Assembly (NCBI GenBank): GCA_964561785.1 | Contig: CAZLRF010000003.1 | Coordinates: forward strand, 62,001-126,000 | Direction: 5' to 3' | DNA length: 64,000 nucleotides | Source of the DNA: DATBSL01 sp964561785 | GTDB lineage: Bacteria > Acidobacteriota > Vicinamibacteria > Fen-336 | Shown: positions 57,103 through 64,000 of the stretch, piece by piece | Layout of the letters: each line of letters starts with the position of its first letter | Position numbering within the stretch: position 1 is the stretch's first letter | The notes under the pieces: model-generated | Told to the model about the DNA's origin: nothing | The model's input: the letters and a program-made list of their open reading frames with translations, nothing else | The model's database searches: none | Position numbers and translations under genes: made by a program

Positions 57103-59571
57103 TCAAGTGTCGAGCGTCAGTATCAGGTACAGCCCCGCCGCGCCGAACATCAGGTTCGGGGCCCAGGCGGCGAGGGCCGGGTGGAGCAGAGCGTTGTTCC
57201 CGAGGGCCTCGAAGATGCCGAGGACGGCCCAGTACACGATCGCGATCACGATCGCGATGCCGATCCCGTACAGGGCGCCCCGGCGGGCGACGATGAACGA
57301 GAACGGCACCGCGAGCAGCGTCATCACCAGGCCGACCATGGGGAAGGCGAGCTTGCGCTGCTGCTGCACGCGCAGCTTGGCCACGTCGAAGCCCCGGGCC
57401 TGCAGCGACGCGATGTAGGCGCCGAGCTCGGCGAAACCCATGGTGTCCGAGGGCTTGTCCTCCCGGCGGAAGTAGCCCGGGGGCTCGATCTCGCCGCCGG
57501 GATCGGCCCCGATCGCCCGCACGCGCTGCTCGGCGAACGCCTGGTACGTCGGGCGCGGCCCGGCCGTGCGACGCCAGCCGCTCTCGAGGTCGTAGGCCTG
57601 CAGCGCCGGGTTCCAGGCCGCGCGGTTGGCGAAGAGGCGCGAGCGCAGGTCCCAGCTCTTGGGGTCGACGTCGTAGATCGAGAAGCCGTAGACGGAGAAG
57701 CTCCCCTCCGGCGCGGGCTCGGCCACGCCGCGCTGCGGGCCCCGCCCGGTCTCGACGATGTAGTCGAAGTTGTAGAAGCGCTCGTCGCGGGCGAGGACCC
57801 ACCGCCGGTCGAACTGGTCGGAGGACTGGGCGGGGCGCCCCTTGATCACGTTGCGGTCGAGCGCGGCCAGCTTGTTCGTGACCGGGAGCACCCACTCCTG
57901 CATCCCGTACAGCGCGAGGCTCGCGAGGAGGCCCATCCCGAGCACCGGCCCCGCCGCCCGGTAGACGCTGATCCCGCCCGCCTTCATCGCCGTGATCTCG
58001 TTGCGCCGGGCGAGCAGGCCGAGGGTCACGAGGACGCCGACGAGGACGGCCACCGGGGCGACCGTGAAGCCGATCTGCCAGAGGTGGAACGCGTAGTAGC
58101 GCACGATCACCCGGCCCTTCACCTTGTGCTGCTGGATGTCGTCGAGGAGGTCCATGAACTCCCCGAGGAAGTAGATGGACACGAAGGCGAGGAACACGAG
58201 GGCCACGTTCGAGACCCAGGAGCGGGCGATGTAGCGGTCGAGGAGGGAGGGGAAGCGCAGGGTCAGGCGCGGCACCCTGACCACCACGACCGGCCGCGGG
58301 GGGCCGGGGCGCGGCCGGGTCGGGGGCGGCGGGGCCGCCTGGCGGTGCCGTCTCACCCGCGGGACGAACGAGAGGTAGTGCGCGGGGTCGAGGGGGTCGA
58401 ACGCCGCCTCGCGGTGGTTGAGCCACAGCAGCACCCCCGCGACCGCGCCGAGCACGACGTTGGCGCCCCACATCGACAGCCACGGGCTCAGGAGGCCCGT
58501 GTCCCCGGCCTGCTCGCCGAGGCGGATGAGGACGTAGTAGACGAAGATGACCCCGATCGAGAGCGCGAACGCGGCGGAGCGGGCCTCCTTCTTGCTGCCG
58601 AGGGACAGGGCGAGGCCGAGGAGGCCGAACACGAGGCAGGCGCCGGGGATCGCGAACTTCTTGTGCCACTCGACGGCGAAGCGGCCCCACTCCTGGCGAG
58701 GGCGGCCCTGGGCGCGCAGGTCGGCGATCCTGCTCCCGAGCTCGGGCAGGGTCATCTCGCGGTCGCCCTTCGAGAGCAGGAGCTTCCTGCGGTCGGGGAA
58801 GAACTCGTCGACGGGCAGGTCCCAGCCCATCGCCTCGAACACCGTGCGGCTGTACTGGCGGGGGTCGCTCGGGAAGAAGCTGTGCTGGCTGCCGGGGCCG
58901 AGCTCGATCCTCACGACCTGCTTCTCGCGGTCGACCACGAGCCGTCCGGTGCGGGCCAGGATGAGCTTCGGCTCCGCCACGTTGCGCGTGTCGTGGATGA
59001 GCAGGTTCTTCCAGAGCCCCGTCTGCGGCTCCACGTCCTGGACGTAGAGCATCATCTGCCCGGGCAGGAGGTCCGTGTTGAACGTGCGGGGCTTGACGTC
59101 GGTTCGGGCCTTGCTCACGACCAGGGAGAAGACGAGCTCCCGGTGGGTCTGGTTCGCCGCGGGCAGCGCCACCGCGTTGATGTAGAACGTGACCGCGGTC
59201 ATGGCCGTGGCCAGCATCATCACCGGGGCGAGCATGCGCGAGGGGCTGACCCCGACCGCGCGCAGGGCCACGATCTCGCTGTCGCTCGCCATGCGCCCGA
59301 AGGCGAGCAGCACCCCGAGGAGGAAGGCCATCGGGATCGTGACCGCGAGGATCGAGGGCAGGAGGTTCACGAAGACCCGCAGGATGGTGCCGGGGTCGGC
59401 CGAGCGCGCCACGAGCACCGCGAGCAGCCGCGGGATCTGGTCGATGAGGAGGACGAACGTGAAGACGAGCAGGCCGATCCCGGTGGGGGCCAGCATCTCG
59501 CGGATGATGTAGACGTCGAGCAGGCGCGGCCGCGAGAGCGGGAAGCGGCGGAAGACCGACATCCGAGGCAT
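57103..59571 (-). CDS. Fused LptF-LptG LPS export permease
   Basis: 822 residues holding two YjgP/YjgQ permeases in tandem. The N-half (about 1-420) begins RPRLLDVYIIREMLAPTGIGLLVFTFVLLID, with ASDSEIVALRAVGVSPSRML (coupling helix) and FGLLGLALSLGSKKEARSAAFAL. A Pro/Arg linker follows (about 425-450, APPPPTRPRPGPPRP). The C-half (about 455-822) begins LLDRYIARSWVSNVALVFLAF, with RRNEITAMKAGGISVYRAAG and LLAVPFSFIVARRG. Each half has the six-helix layout with a periplasmic beta-jellyroll. Together they would form the LptB2FG core from one chain. ATG at 59571; ATG at 59562 fits a leaderless start. Confidence 0.9.
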   Translation of the reverse strand: MPRMSVFRRFPLSRPRLLDVYIIREMLAPTGIGLLVFTFVLLIDQIPRLLAVLVARSADPGTILRVFVNLLPSILAVTIPMAFLLGVLLAFGRMASDSEIVALRAVGVSPSRMLAPVMMLATAMTAVTFYINAVALPAANQTHRELVFSLVVSKARTDVKPRTFNTDLLPGQMMLYVQDVEPQTGLWKNLLIHDTRNVAEPKLILARTGRLVVDREKQVVRIELGPGSQHSFFPSDPRQYSRTVFEAMGWDLPVDEFFPDRRKLLLSKGDREMTLPELGSRIADLRAQGRPRQEWGRFAVEWHKKFAIPGACLVFGLLGLALSLGSKKEARSAAFALSIGVIFVYYVLIRLGEQAGDTGLLSPWLSMWGANVVLGAVAGVLLWLNHREAAFDPLDPAHYLSFVPRVRRHRQAAPPPPTRPRPGPPRPVVVVRVPRLTLRFPSLLDRYIARSWVSNVALVFLAFVSIYFLGEFMDLLDDIQQHKVKGRVIVRYYAFHLWQIGFTVAPVAVLVGVLVTLGLLARRNEITAMKAGGISVYRAAGPVLGMGLLASLALYGMQEWVLPVTNKLAALDRNVIKGRPAQSSDQFDRRWVLARDERFYNFDYIVETGRGPQRGVAEPAPEGSFSVYGFSIYDVDPKSWDLRSRLFANRAAWNPALQAYDLESGWRRTAGPRPTYQAFAEQRVRAIGADPGGEIEPPGYFRREDKPSDTMGFAELGAYIASLQARGFDVAKLRVQQQRKLAFPMVGLVMTLLAVPFSFIVARRGALYGIGIAIVIAIVYWAVLGIFEALGNNALLHPALAAWAPNLMFGAAGLYLILTLDT

Positions 59572-59578
59572 CGTAGCA
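59570..59578 (-). promoter_or_regulatory. Extended -10 overlapping the LptF-LptG start
   Basis: Minus strand TGcTACGAT (59570-59578) whose last bases are in the first ATG. Transcription would begin near 59563, at the second in-frame ATG (59562). No SD is visible, so a leaderless mRNA is likely. Confidence 0.4.
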
Positions 59579-59607
59579 CGCGGCCCGCTCAGGGCCCGGG
59601 CGGCGGC

Positions 59608-59636
59608 TTGGCCGGCCGGCGCGCATGGGGTATCGT
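59608..59636 (+). promoter_or_regulatory. Promoter of thrB-thrC
   Basis: TTGGCC (59608-59613), 17-base spacer, TATCGT (59631-59636). Predicted start about 59643, six bases before the thrB ATG (59649), giving a very short leader. Lies within the 77-base divergent region shared with the LptF-LptG gene. Confidence 0.5.
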
Positions 59637-59648
59637 CCTCGGTCCGCC

Positions 59649-60566
59649 ATGCGAGAAGCGACCTGCTACGCGCCCGGCTCGACCTCGAACGTGGGGCCGG
59701 GGTTCGACTGCCTCGGGATCGCCGTCCTCGGCCTCGGGGACCGCGTGGCCGTCGAGCGCTCCCCGGGGGCCGGGGTGCGCGTCCTGTCCGTCTCGGACCC
59801 CCGCGTCCCCTGCGACCCCGCGCGCAACACCGCCGCCCTCGCCGCGGCCGAGGTCCTGCGGCGGGCGGGCGCCGGCGGCGTCGGCCTCGACCTGCGCATC
59901 GTCAAGGGCCTGCCCCTCTCGGGCGGGCTCGGGGGCAGCGCCGCCTCCGCGGTGGCCGGCGCCTTCGCCGCCAACGCCGTCCTCGGCGGGCCGCTCCCGC
60001 TCGAGGAGCTCCTGCCCTGCGCCCTCGAGGCGGAGGCGGTCGTGGCGGGACGCCATCCCGACAACGCGGCGCCGTCGCTCCTCGGGGGGGCGGTGGTGGT
60101 CCTCTCGGTCGAGCCGCTGCGCTACGCGCGTTTCGCGGTCAACCCCGGCCTGCGGCTCGTGTTCGCGACGCCCGAGTACGGCGTCGAGACGGCCCGGGCC
60201 CGCGCCGTGCTGCCCGCGAGCGTGCCTCGCGCCGACGCCATCGGACAGGCCTCGGCCCTCGCCGGCCTCGTCCTCGGCCTCGAGCGGGGCGACGGGGCTC
60301 TCCTGCGCGCGGCGATGGTGGACCGCCTGGCCGAGCCGGCGCGCCTGCCGCTCTACCCGGGCTTCGCGCGCGCCCGCGAAAGGGCGACCGCGGCGGGCGC
60401 CTACGGCGTCGCGGTGAGCGGGGCGGGGCCCACCGCCCTCGCGGTGGTTCCCGCGGGGGCCGAGGAAGCGGTGGGGGAGGCCCTCGTCGCCGCGTATCGC
60501 GAGGAGAGGGTCGCCGCCCGCGTGCAGGTGGCCGCGGTCGACTCCCGGGGGGCGCGACTCGAGTGA
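59649..60566 (+). CDS. thrB: Homoserine kinase
   Basis: 305 residues, GHMP kinase. ATCYAPGSTSNVGPGFDCLGIAV start (typical ThrB), ATP loop KGLPLSGGLGGSAASAVAGAFAAN, VAGRHPDNAAPSLLGGAVVVL, and GVAVSGAGPTALAVVP near the end. Phosphorylates homoserine for ThrC, whose gene overlaps its stop (GTGA). The ATG at 59649 is used; an earlier GTG-like start would run into the promoter. Confidence 0.94.
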   Translation: MREATCYAPGSTSNVGPGFDCLGIAVLGLGDRVAVERSPGAGVRVLSVSDPRVPCDPARNTAALAAAEVLRRAGAGGVGLDLRIVKGLPLSGGLGGSAASAVAGAFAANAVLGGPLPLEELLPCALEAEAVVAGRHPDNAAPSLLGGAVVVLSVEPLRYARFAVNPGLRLVFATPEYGVETARARAVLPASVPRADAIGQASALAGLVLGLERGDGALLRAAMVDRLAEPARLPLYPGFARARERATAAGAYGVAVSGAGPTALAVVPAGAEEAVGEALVAAYREERVAARVQVAAVDSRGARLE

Positions 60567-61819
60567 CCACCACCCTGCGCTGTGCGACCTGCGGGAGCGA
60601 GCTTCCGGCCACGAGCCCGCGCTGCGACTGCCCCTGCGGGGGTCTCCTCGACGCGCTGCAGTGCCCGCGCGAGACGGGACCGGCGCTGCGGGCCCGCTTC
60701 GATCGCCGACTGCGCGACGGCGACCCGGAGGTCCAGGGCAGCGGGGTCTGGCGCTTCCGCGAGCTGCTCCTGCCCGGACGGGGCCCCGTTCTCTTCCACC
60801 CCGAGGGCAACACCCGCCTCTACCGGCGCGAGGCCGTGTCGCGCTGGGCGGGCCTTCGCGATCTCGCCCTCAAGCACGAGGGCGAGAACCCCTCGGGCTC
60901 TTTCAAGGATCGCGGCATGACCGTGGCAGTCACCCAGGCCGTTCGCGCGGGAGCGACCGCGGTCGCCTGCGCCTCGACCGGAAACACCTCGGCCTCGATG
61001 GCCGCCTACGCGGCGCAGGCCGGCCTGCCCGCCCTCGTCTTCGTCCCCGCGGGGAAGGTGGCCGCGGGCAAGCTCGCCCAGGCCCTCGCGTACGGGGCGC
61101 GCACGCTCCTCGTCCGCGGCGACTTCGACGACTGCCTGCGCCTCGCGCGCGAGGCCTCCTCCGCCCTCGGCATCGCCTTGCTCAACTCGATCAACCCCTG
61201 GCGGCTCGAGGGCCAGAAGACGATCGTCTGGGAGCTGCTCCAGCAGCGGGGCTGGGAGGCGCCGGACTGGATCGTGGTGCCCGCGGGCAACCTCGGCAAC
61301 ACCTCGGCCTTCGGCAAGGCCCTGCGCGAGGCGCGCGGCCTCGGCCTCGTCCGCCGCGTCCCCCGGGTGGCCGCCGTCCAGGCCTCCGGGGCGAGCCCGT
61401 TCTTCCGCAGCTTCCGCGGCGGCTTCCGCCGCCGCTACCGCGTGCGGGCGGAGACGGTGGCCACCGCGATCCGCATCGGAGACCCGGCGAGCCACGACCG
61501 GGCGGTCCGCACCATCCGCGAGACGCGGGGCGTGGTGACGTCGGTGAGCGACCGCGAGATCCTCGAGGCGAAGGCGGTGGTCGACGCTTCGGGCGTCGGC
61601 TGCGAGCCGGCCTCCGCCGCCGCGGTCGCCGGCGCGCGCCGGCTGGTGAGGGAGGGCACGATCCGCCCCGGCGACTCGGTGGTGGCAATTCTCACCGGTA
61701 ACGTCCTCAAGGACCCGGGCGTCGTCATGGACTTCCACGCCCGGCCGGGCCGCCACCGCAACCCCCCGGTCGAGATCGAGCCCCGCCTCGCGGCCGTCGC
61801 GCGGCTGCTGAAGCGCTGA
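60563..61819 (+). CDS. thrC: Threonine synthase
   Basis: 418 residues, PLP-dependent fold type II. N-terminal zinc-ribbon-like Cys cluster (Cys7, Cys10, Cys21, Cys23, Cys25) as in many ThrC proteins. EGNTRLYR, the PLP Lys115 in HEGENPSGSFKDRGM, ACASTGNTSASMAAYAAQAGLPALVFVPAGKVA (read in pieces), VVPAGNLGNTSAFGKAL and AILTGNVLKDPGVV. Converts phosphohomoserine to threonine. GTG start coupled to thrB. Confidence 0.95.
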   Translation: MTTTLRCATCGSELPATSPRCDCPCGGLLDALQCPRETGPALRARFDRRLRDGDPEVQGSGVWRFRELLLPGRGPVLFHPEGNTRLYRREAVSRWAGLRDLALKHEGENPSGSFKDRGMTVAVTQAVRAGATAVACASTGNTSASMAAYAAQAGLPALVFVPAGKVAAGKLAQALAYGARTLLVRGDFDDCLRLAREASSALGIALLNSINPWRLEGQKTIVWELLQQRGWEAPDWIVVPAGNLGNTSAFGKALREARGLGLVRRVPRVAAVQASGASPFFRSFRGGFRRRYRVRAETVATAIRIGDPASHDRAVRTIRETRGVVTSVSDREILEAKAVVDASGVGCEPASAAAVAGARRLVREGTIRPGDSVVAILTGNVLKDPGVVMDFHARPGRHRNPPVEIEPRLAAVARLLKR

Positions 61820-61847
61820 GCGACGCGACGCCCCGGCAGGAGCCGGG

Positions 61848-63533
61848 TCAGGCCCTGTTGGCCGGGTCGGCGGGGGAGGGCGCCTCCTCCCGCTCGGAGG
61901 GGAACGGGGGCCGGGTGGCGAGGCGCGCGTCCACGGGCAGGGACATGCCGAACGTGCTGCCGCGCCCGAGCTCCGACTCGACCCAGATCTGCCCGCCGTG
62001 GCCCTCGACGATCAGCCGGCAGATGTACAGGCCGAGGCCGGTGCCCGAGACCTTCATGTGGTCCTCCGTGCGGACGCGGGCGAACTTCTGGAAGAGCTTG
62101 CCGACCTGCTCGGGCGGGATCCCGAGGCCGCGGTCCTCGACCTCGAGCACCACGTGCTGGGGCCCGCGCTCGCGCACCCGCACCACGATCGAGGCCCCCG
62201 AGGGCGAGTACTTGACCGCGTTCGACACGAGGTTGGTCACCACCTGCCGCAGGCGGTCCGGGTCGGCCCAGATCCTCGGGCAGCCCGGCGGCACGTCCAT
62301 GAGCACCGAGTGGTCCGAGAGGCCGAGGGGCACCGCCTCGAGGAGGAAGGGGCCGAGGTCCACCTCGCGGAAGTTGAAGCTGAGCTGGCCGGTCTCGATC
62401 TGGGTGATGAGCAGCGTGTCGTTCGCGAGCAGCGCGAGGTGGTCGGTCTCGCTGATCACCGTGCGCATGAACTCGAGCCGGGTCTCGATCGGCAGGTCCG
62501 GCTCCTCGAGCACCAGCTCCGCGAAGCCGCGGATGGCCATCAAGGGCCGCCGGAAGTCGTGGGCCACGATCCCCACGAACTCGCTCTTGAGCCGGTCGTA
62601 CTCCTGGAGCAGCGCGTTCGCCTTCTTGATCTCGTCGTGCAGGCGCAGGTTCTCCACGGCGATCGTGGCCTGCCCGGCGAGGGCGAGGAGCAGGTTCAGG
62701 TCCTCGTCGCTGAACGGGGCCCGGCCCGTGCGGTCGGCCACCGCGAGCAGGCCGAGGATCGTGGGCCCCCGCGTGATCGGGGCGATCATCAGCGACTGCA
62801 GGCCGAGGTCGGCCACGAGGTCGGGCAGCAGGCGCGAGTCGGCCTGCGCCTTGTTGGAGAGCAGCGGCCCGTTGCGGCGGAAGTTCCAGCGCGAGTCGGC
62901 CTCGCCGTCCACCTTGTAGCGGACCCGCGCGACCTGCTCCGGGCTGAGGCCGAAGCCGGGGGCCTGGCCCACGAGCTGCCGGCGCTCGCGGTCGAAGAGC
63001 AGGACGAGGCCCCGCTCCGCCTTGAGCATCTCCGCGCTGTGCCGCGAGAGGTGGGCGTAGAGGGCCTCCGCGCCCCCGGCGAGGGAGAACGCCCAGGACA
63101 TCTTGTACAGCCCCAGCAGCTCGCTCGTCTTCTTCTGGAGCACGCGCCGGTCGGCGAGCTCGCGCAGCAGGCGGGACACGCGGATGTGCAGCTCGGTGGG
63201 CTGGAGCGGCTCGGCCCGCTGGACGTCGTCGACCTCGGCGGGCACGCCCTGGGGGTCGAACCCGTAGAGAACGAGGATCCGCACGTCGCCGCCGAGGGCC
63301 TGGCGCACCCCGCGGACGACCGAGGCCATCGGCGGGTCGACGAGGGAGTGGGAGGCGAGCACGAGGTCGGGCGAGCAGTCCACCACGCCCTGCACGATGC
63401 GGCGCCCGGGCACCACGACCGTCACGCGGTGCCCCGCGCTGCGCAGCAGGCGGGCGAGCTCTTCGGCGCGCTCGGGGTCCTCGTGGACGAGGGCGATGTG
63501 TCCGAGGGGACCGGCCGCCGCGGCCGCGATCAT
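61848..63533 (-). CDS. Sensor histidine kinase with degenerate receiver and GAF domain
   Basis: 561 residues, no membrane helix. Residues 1-125: a receiver-like fold (HIALVHEDPERAEELARLLRSAG). The phospho-acceptor Asp is replaced by Ser61 (PDLVLASHSL) and the conserved Lys by Glu (RAEPLQP). GAF domain at about 150-305. HisKA: SEFVGIVAHDFRRPLMAIRGF with His325. HATPase: N-box NLVSNAVKYSP (Asn438), G1 EDRGLGIPP, G2 GTGLGLYI at 497-504. The receiver-like part probably acts as a protein contact only. It follows the response regulator by 4 bases, so they are likely partners. Confidence 0.9.
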   Translation of the reverse strand: MIAAAAAGPLGHIALVHEDPERAEELARLLRSAGHRVTVVVPGRRIVQGVVDCSPDLVLASHSLVDPPMASVVRGVRQALGGDVRILVLYGFDPQGVPAEVDDVQRAEPLQPTELHIRVSRLLRELADRRVLQKKTSELLGLYKMSWAFSLAGGAEALYAHLSRHSAEMLKAERGLVLLFDRERRQLVGQAPGFGLSPEQVARVRYKVDGEADSRWNFRRNGPLLSNKAQADSRLLPDLVADLGLQSLMIAPITRGPTILGLLAVADRTGRAPFSDEDLNLLLALAGQATIAVENLRLHDEIKKANALLQEYDRLKSEFVGIVAHDFRRPLMAIRGFAELVLEEPDLPIETRLEFMRTVISETDHLALLANDTLLITQIETGQLSFNFREVDLGPFLLEAVPLGLSDHSVLMDVPPGCPRIWADPDRLRQVVTNLVSNAVKYSPSGASIVVRVRERGPQHVVLEVEDRGLGIPPEQVGKLFQKFARVRTEDHMKVSGTGLGLYICRLIVEGHGGQIWVESELGRGSTFGMSLPVDARLATRPPFPSEREEAPSPADPANRA

Positions 63534-63537
63534 CGGC

Positions 63538-63939
63538 TCAAGCGTGGTCCGGGCGCTTGGACCGCTCGATCGAGGTGAACAGGTTCACGATCGAGCGCAG
63601 CGCGGCCCGGGCGATCGGCTTCACCAGGTAGGAGTCGCCGCCCGCCTCGCGGCCCGCCGTGTAGTCCTTGAGGTCGCCCTTCGCGGTGACGAACACGATC
63701 GGGACCTTCTTGTCCACGTGGCGCAAGGCGCGGCACACCGAGTAGCCGTCCATGTCGGGGAGGTTCACGTCGAGGAGGACGAGGTCGAAGGGCCCCTGCT
63801 TGTCGGCGGCCTTCAGGCACTCGGTGCCGGTGCCCGCCTCGAAGACCTCGAACTGCTCCGCCTTCTCGGCCTCGAGGATCGTCCGGATGAGGGCGCGCGT
63901 CGGAACGTGGTCGTCGACGACGAGGACTCGCTTGGCCAT
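63538..63939 (-). CDS. Single-domain response regulator
   Basis: 133 residues, only a receiver: KRVLVVDDHVPTRALIRTILE (acidic pair), phospho-acceptor Asp in FDLVLLDVNLPDMDGYSV (about residue 56), IVFVTAKGD and the Lys in GGDSYLVKPI. No output domain, like CheY. ATG with GGGAGA upstream. A -10-like TAGAAT lies at 63972-63977. Probably phosphorylated by the histidine kinase encoded immediately downstream. Confidence 0.93.
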   Translation of the reverse strand: MAKRVLVVDDHVPTRALIRTILEAEKAEQFEVFEAGTGTECLKAADKQGPFDLVLLDVNLPDMDGYSVCRALRHVDKKVPIVFVTAKGDLKDYTAGREAGGDSYLVKPIARAALRSIVNLFTSIERSKRPDHA

Positions 63940-63971
63940 TTCTCTCCCTCGCGGAACGCCTCTCCGCGTGC

Positions 63972-63977
63972 ATTCTA
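63972..63977 (-). promoter_or_regulatory. Possible -10 element of the response regulator operon
   Basis: TAGAAT on the minus strand, 32 bases before the ATG. No -35 is recognisable before the window edge, so this is tentative. Confidence 0.3.
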
Positions 63978-64000
63978 ATCCCATCCGGGCGTGTCCGAGC

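Overview
This window is a compact, very GC-rich (well above 70% by eye) piece of bacterial chromosome. It carries about 60 protein genes, with no gene-free stretch over 300 bases. I saw no tRNA, rRNA, insertion sequence, phage gene, CRISPR array or obvious recent island. The host is a diderm: BamA, BamD, a Skp/OmpH chaperone, LpxA, LpxI, LptE, LptF/LptG, LolCD and an ADP-heptose-type glycosyltransferase are all encoded here. ClpC, an ETF with a membrane Fe-S ETF:quinone oxidoreductase, a DUF4388 protein, a DUF6677 protein and an S55 (SpoIVB-type) peptidase, together with the high GC, fit an Acidobacteriota-like lineage. That placement is inference, not a phylogenetic result.

Layout, left to right. 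1-208: 3' end of pgsA, overlapping convergently with a secreted LysM protein. 1468-8601 (minus): aroC, def, fmt, rsmB, a PASTA protein, rpe, a sugar epimerase and bamD, mostly coupled by 4-base start/stop overlaps. 8758-12736 (plus): a receiver-less sigma-54 activator, an AmpG-like transporter, then an ECF sigma factor with an anti-sigma factor that ends in a TonB-like domain. 12702-17647 (minus): S55 peptidase, secreted beta-propeller protein, family 9 glycosyltransferase. 17758-18299 (plus): DUF6677 protein and a 58-residue membrane protein. 18305-19315 (minus): a beta-propeller lipoprotein. 19391-32551 (plus): ribH, nusB, lysS, lolC, lolD, clpC, bamA, ompH, a fused fabZ-lpxA, lpxI and an oxidoreductase.

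32684-43920 (plus): TonB-like protein, SpoIID protein, DUF4388 protein, a tiny membrane ORF, miaA, then the classical yceD-rpmF-plsX-fabD-fabG-acpP-fabF fatty-acid cluster running into etfB-etfA. 43978-51254: membrane ETF:quinone oxidoreductase, HDAC-like hydrolase, leuS, lptE, holA. rpsT lies on the minus strand. 51540-56980: murJ, xerD, metK, a PHP phosphoesterase. 57103-59571 (minus): one polypeptide carrying both LptF- and LptG-like halves. 59649-61819: thrB-thrC. 61848-63939 (minus): response regulator and hybrid-looking histidine kinase.

The unifying theme is envelope construction: OMP assembly, lipid A synthesis and export, lipoprotein release, peptidoglycan flipping and sensing. It is interleaved with acyl-chain synthesis, translation genes and acyl-CoA-derived electron transfer. 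Promoter-like motifs are unusually easy to see against the GC-rich background. Several sit so close to start codons that leaderless mRNAs are likely. I did not find a convincing novel defence or mobile system. The most notable items are protein fusions (FabZ-LpxA, LptF-LptG, anti-sigma-TonB), a ClpC without its coiled-coil middle domain, a probable autoregulated ECF promoter, and tandem-repeat promoter elements at clpC, ribH and the LysM gene.
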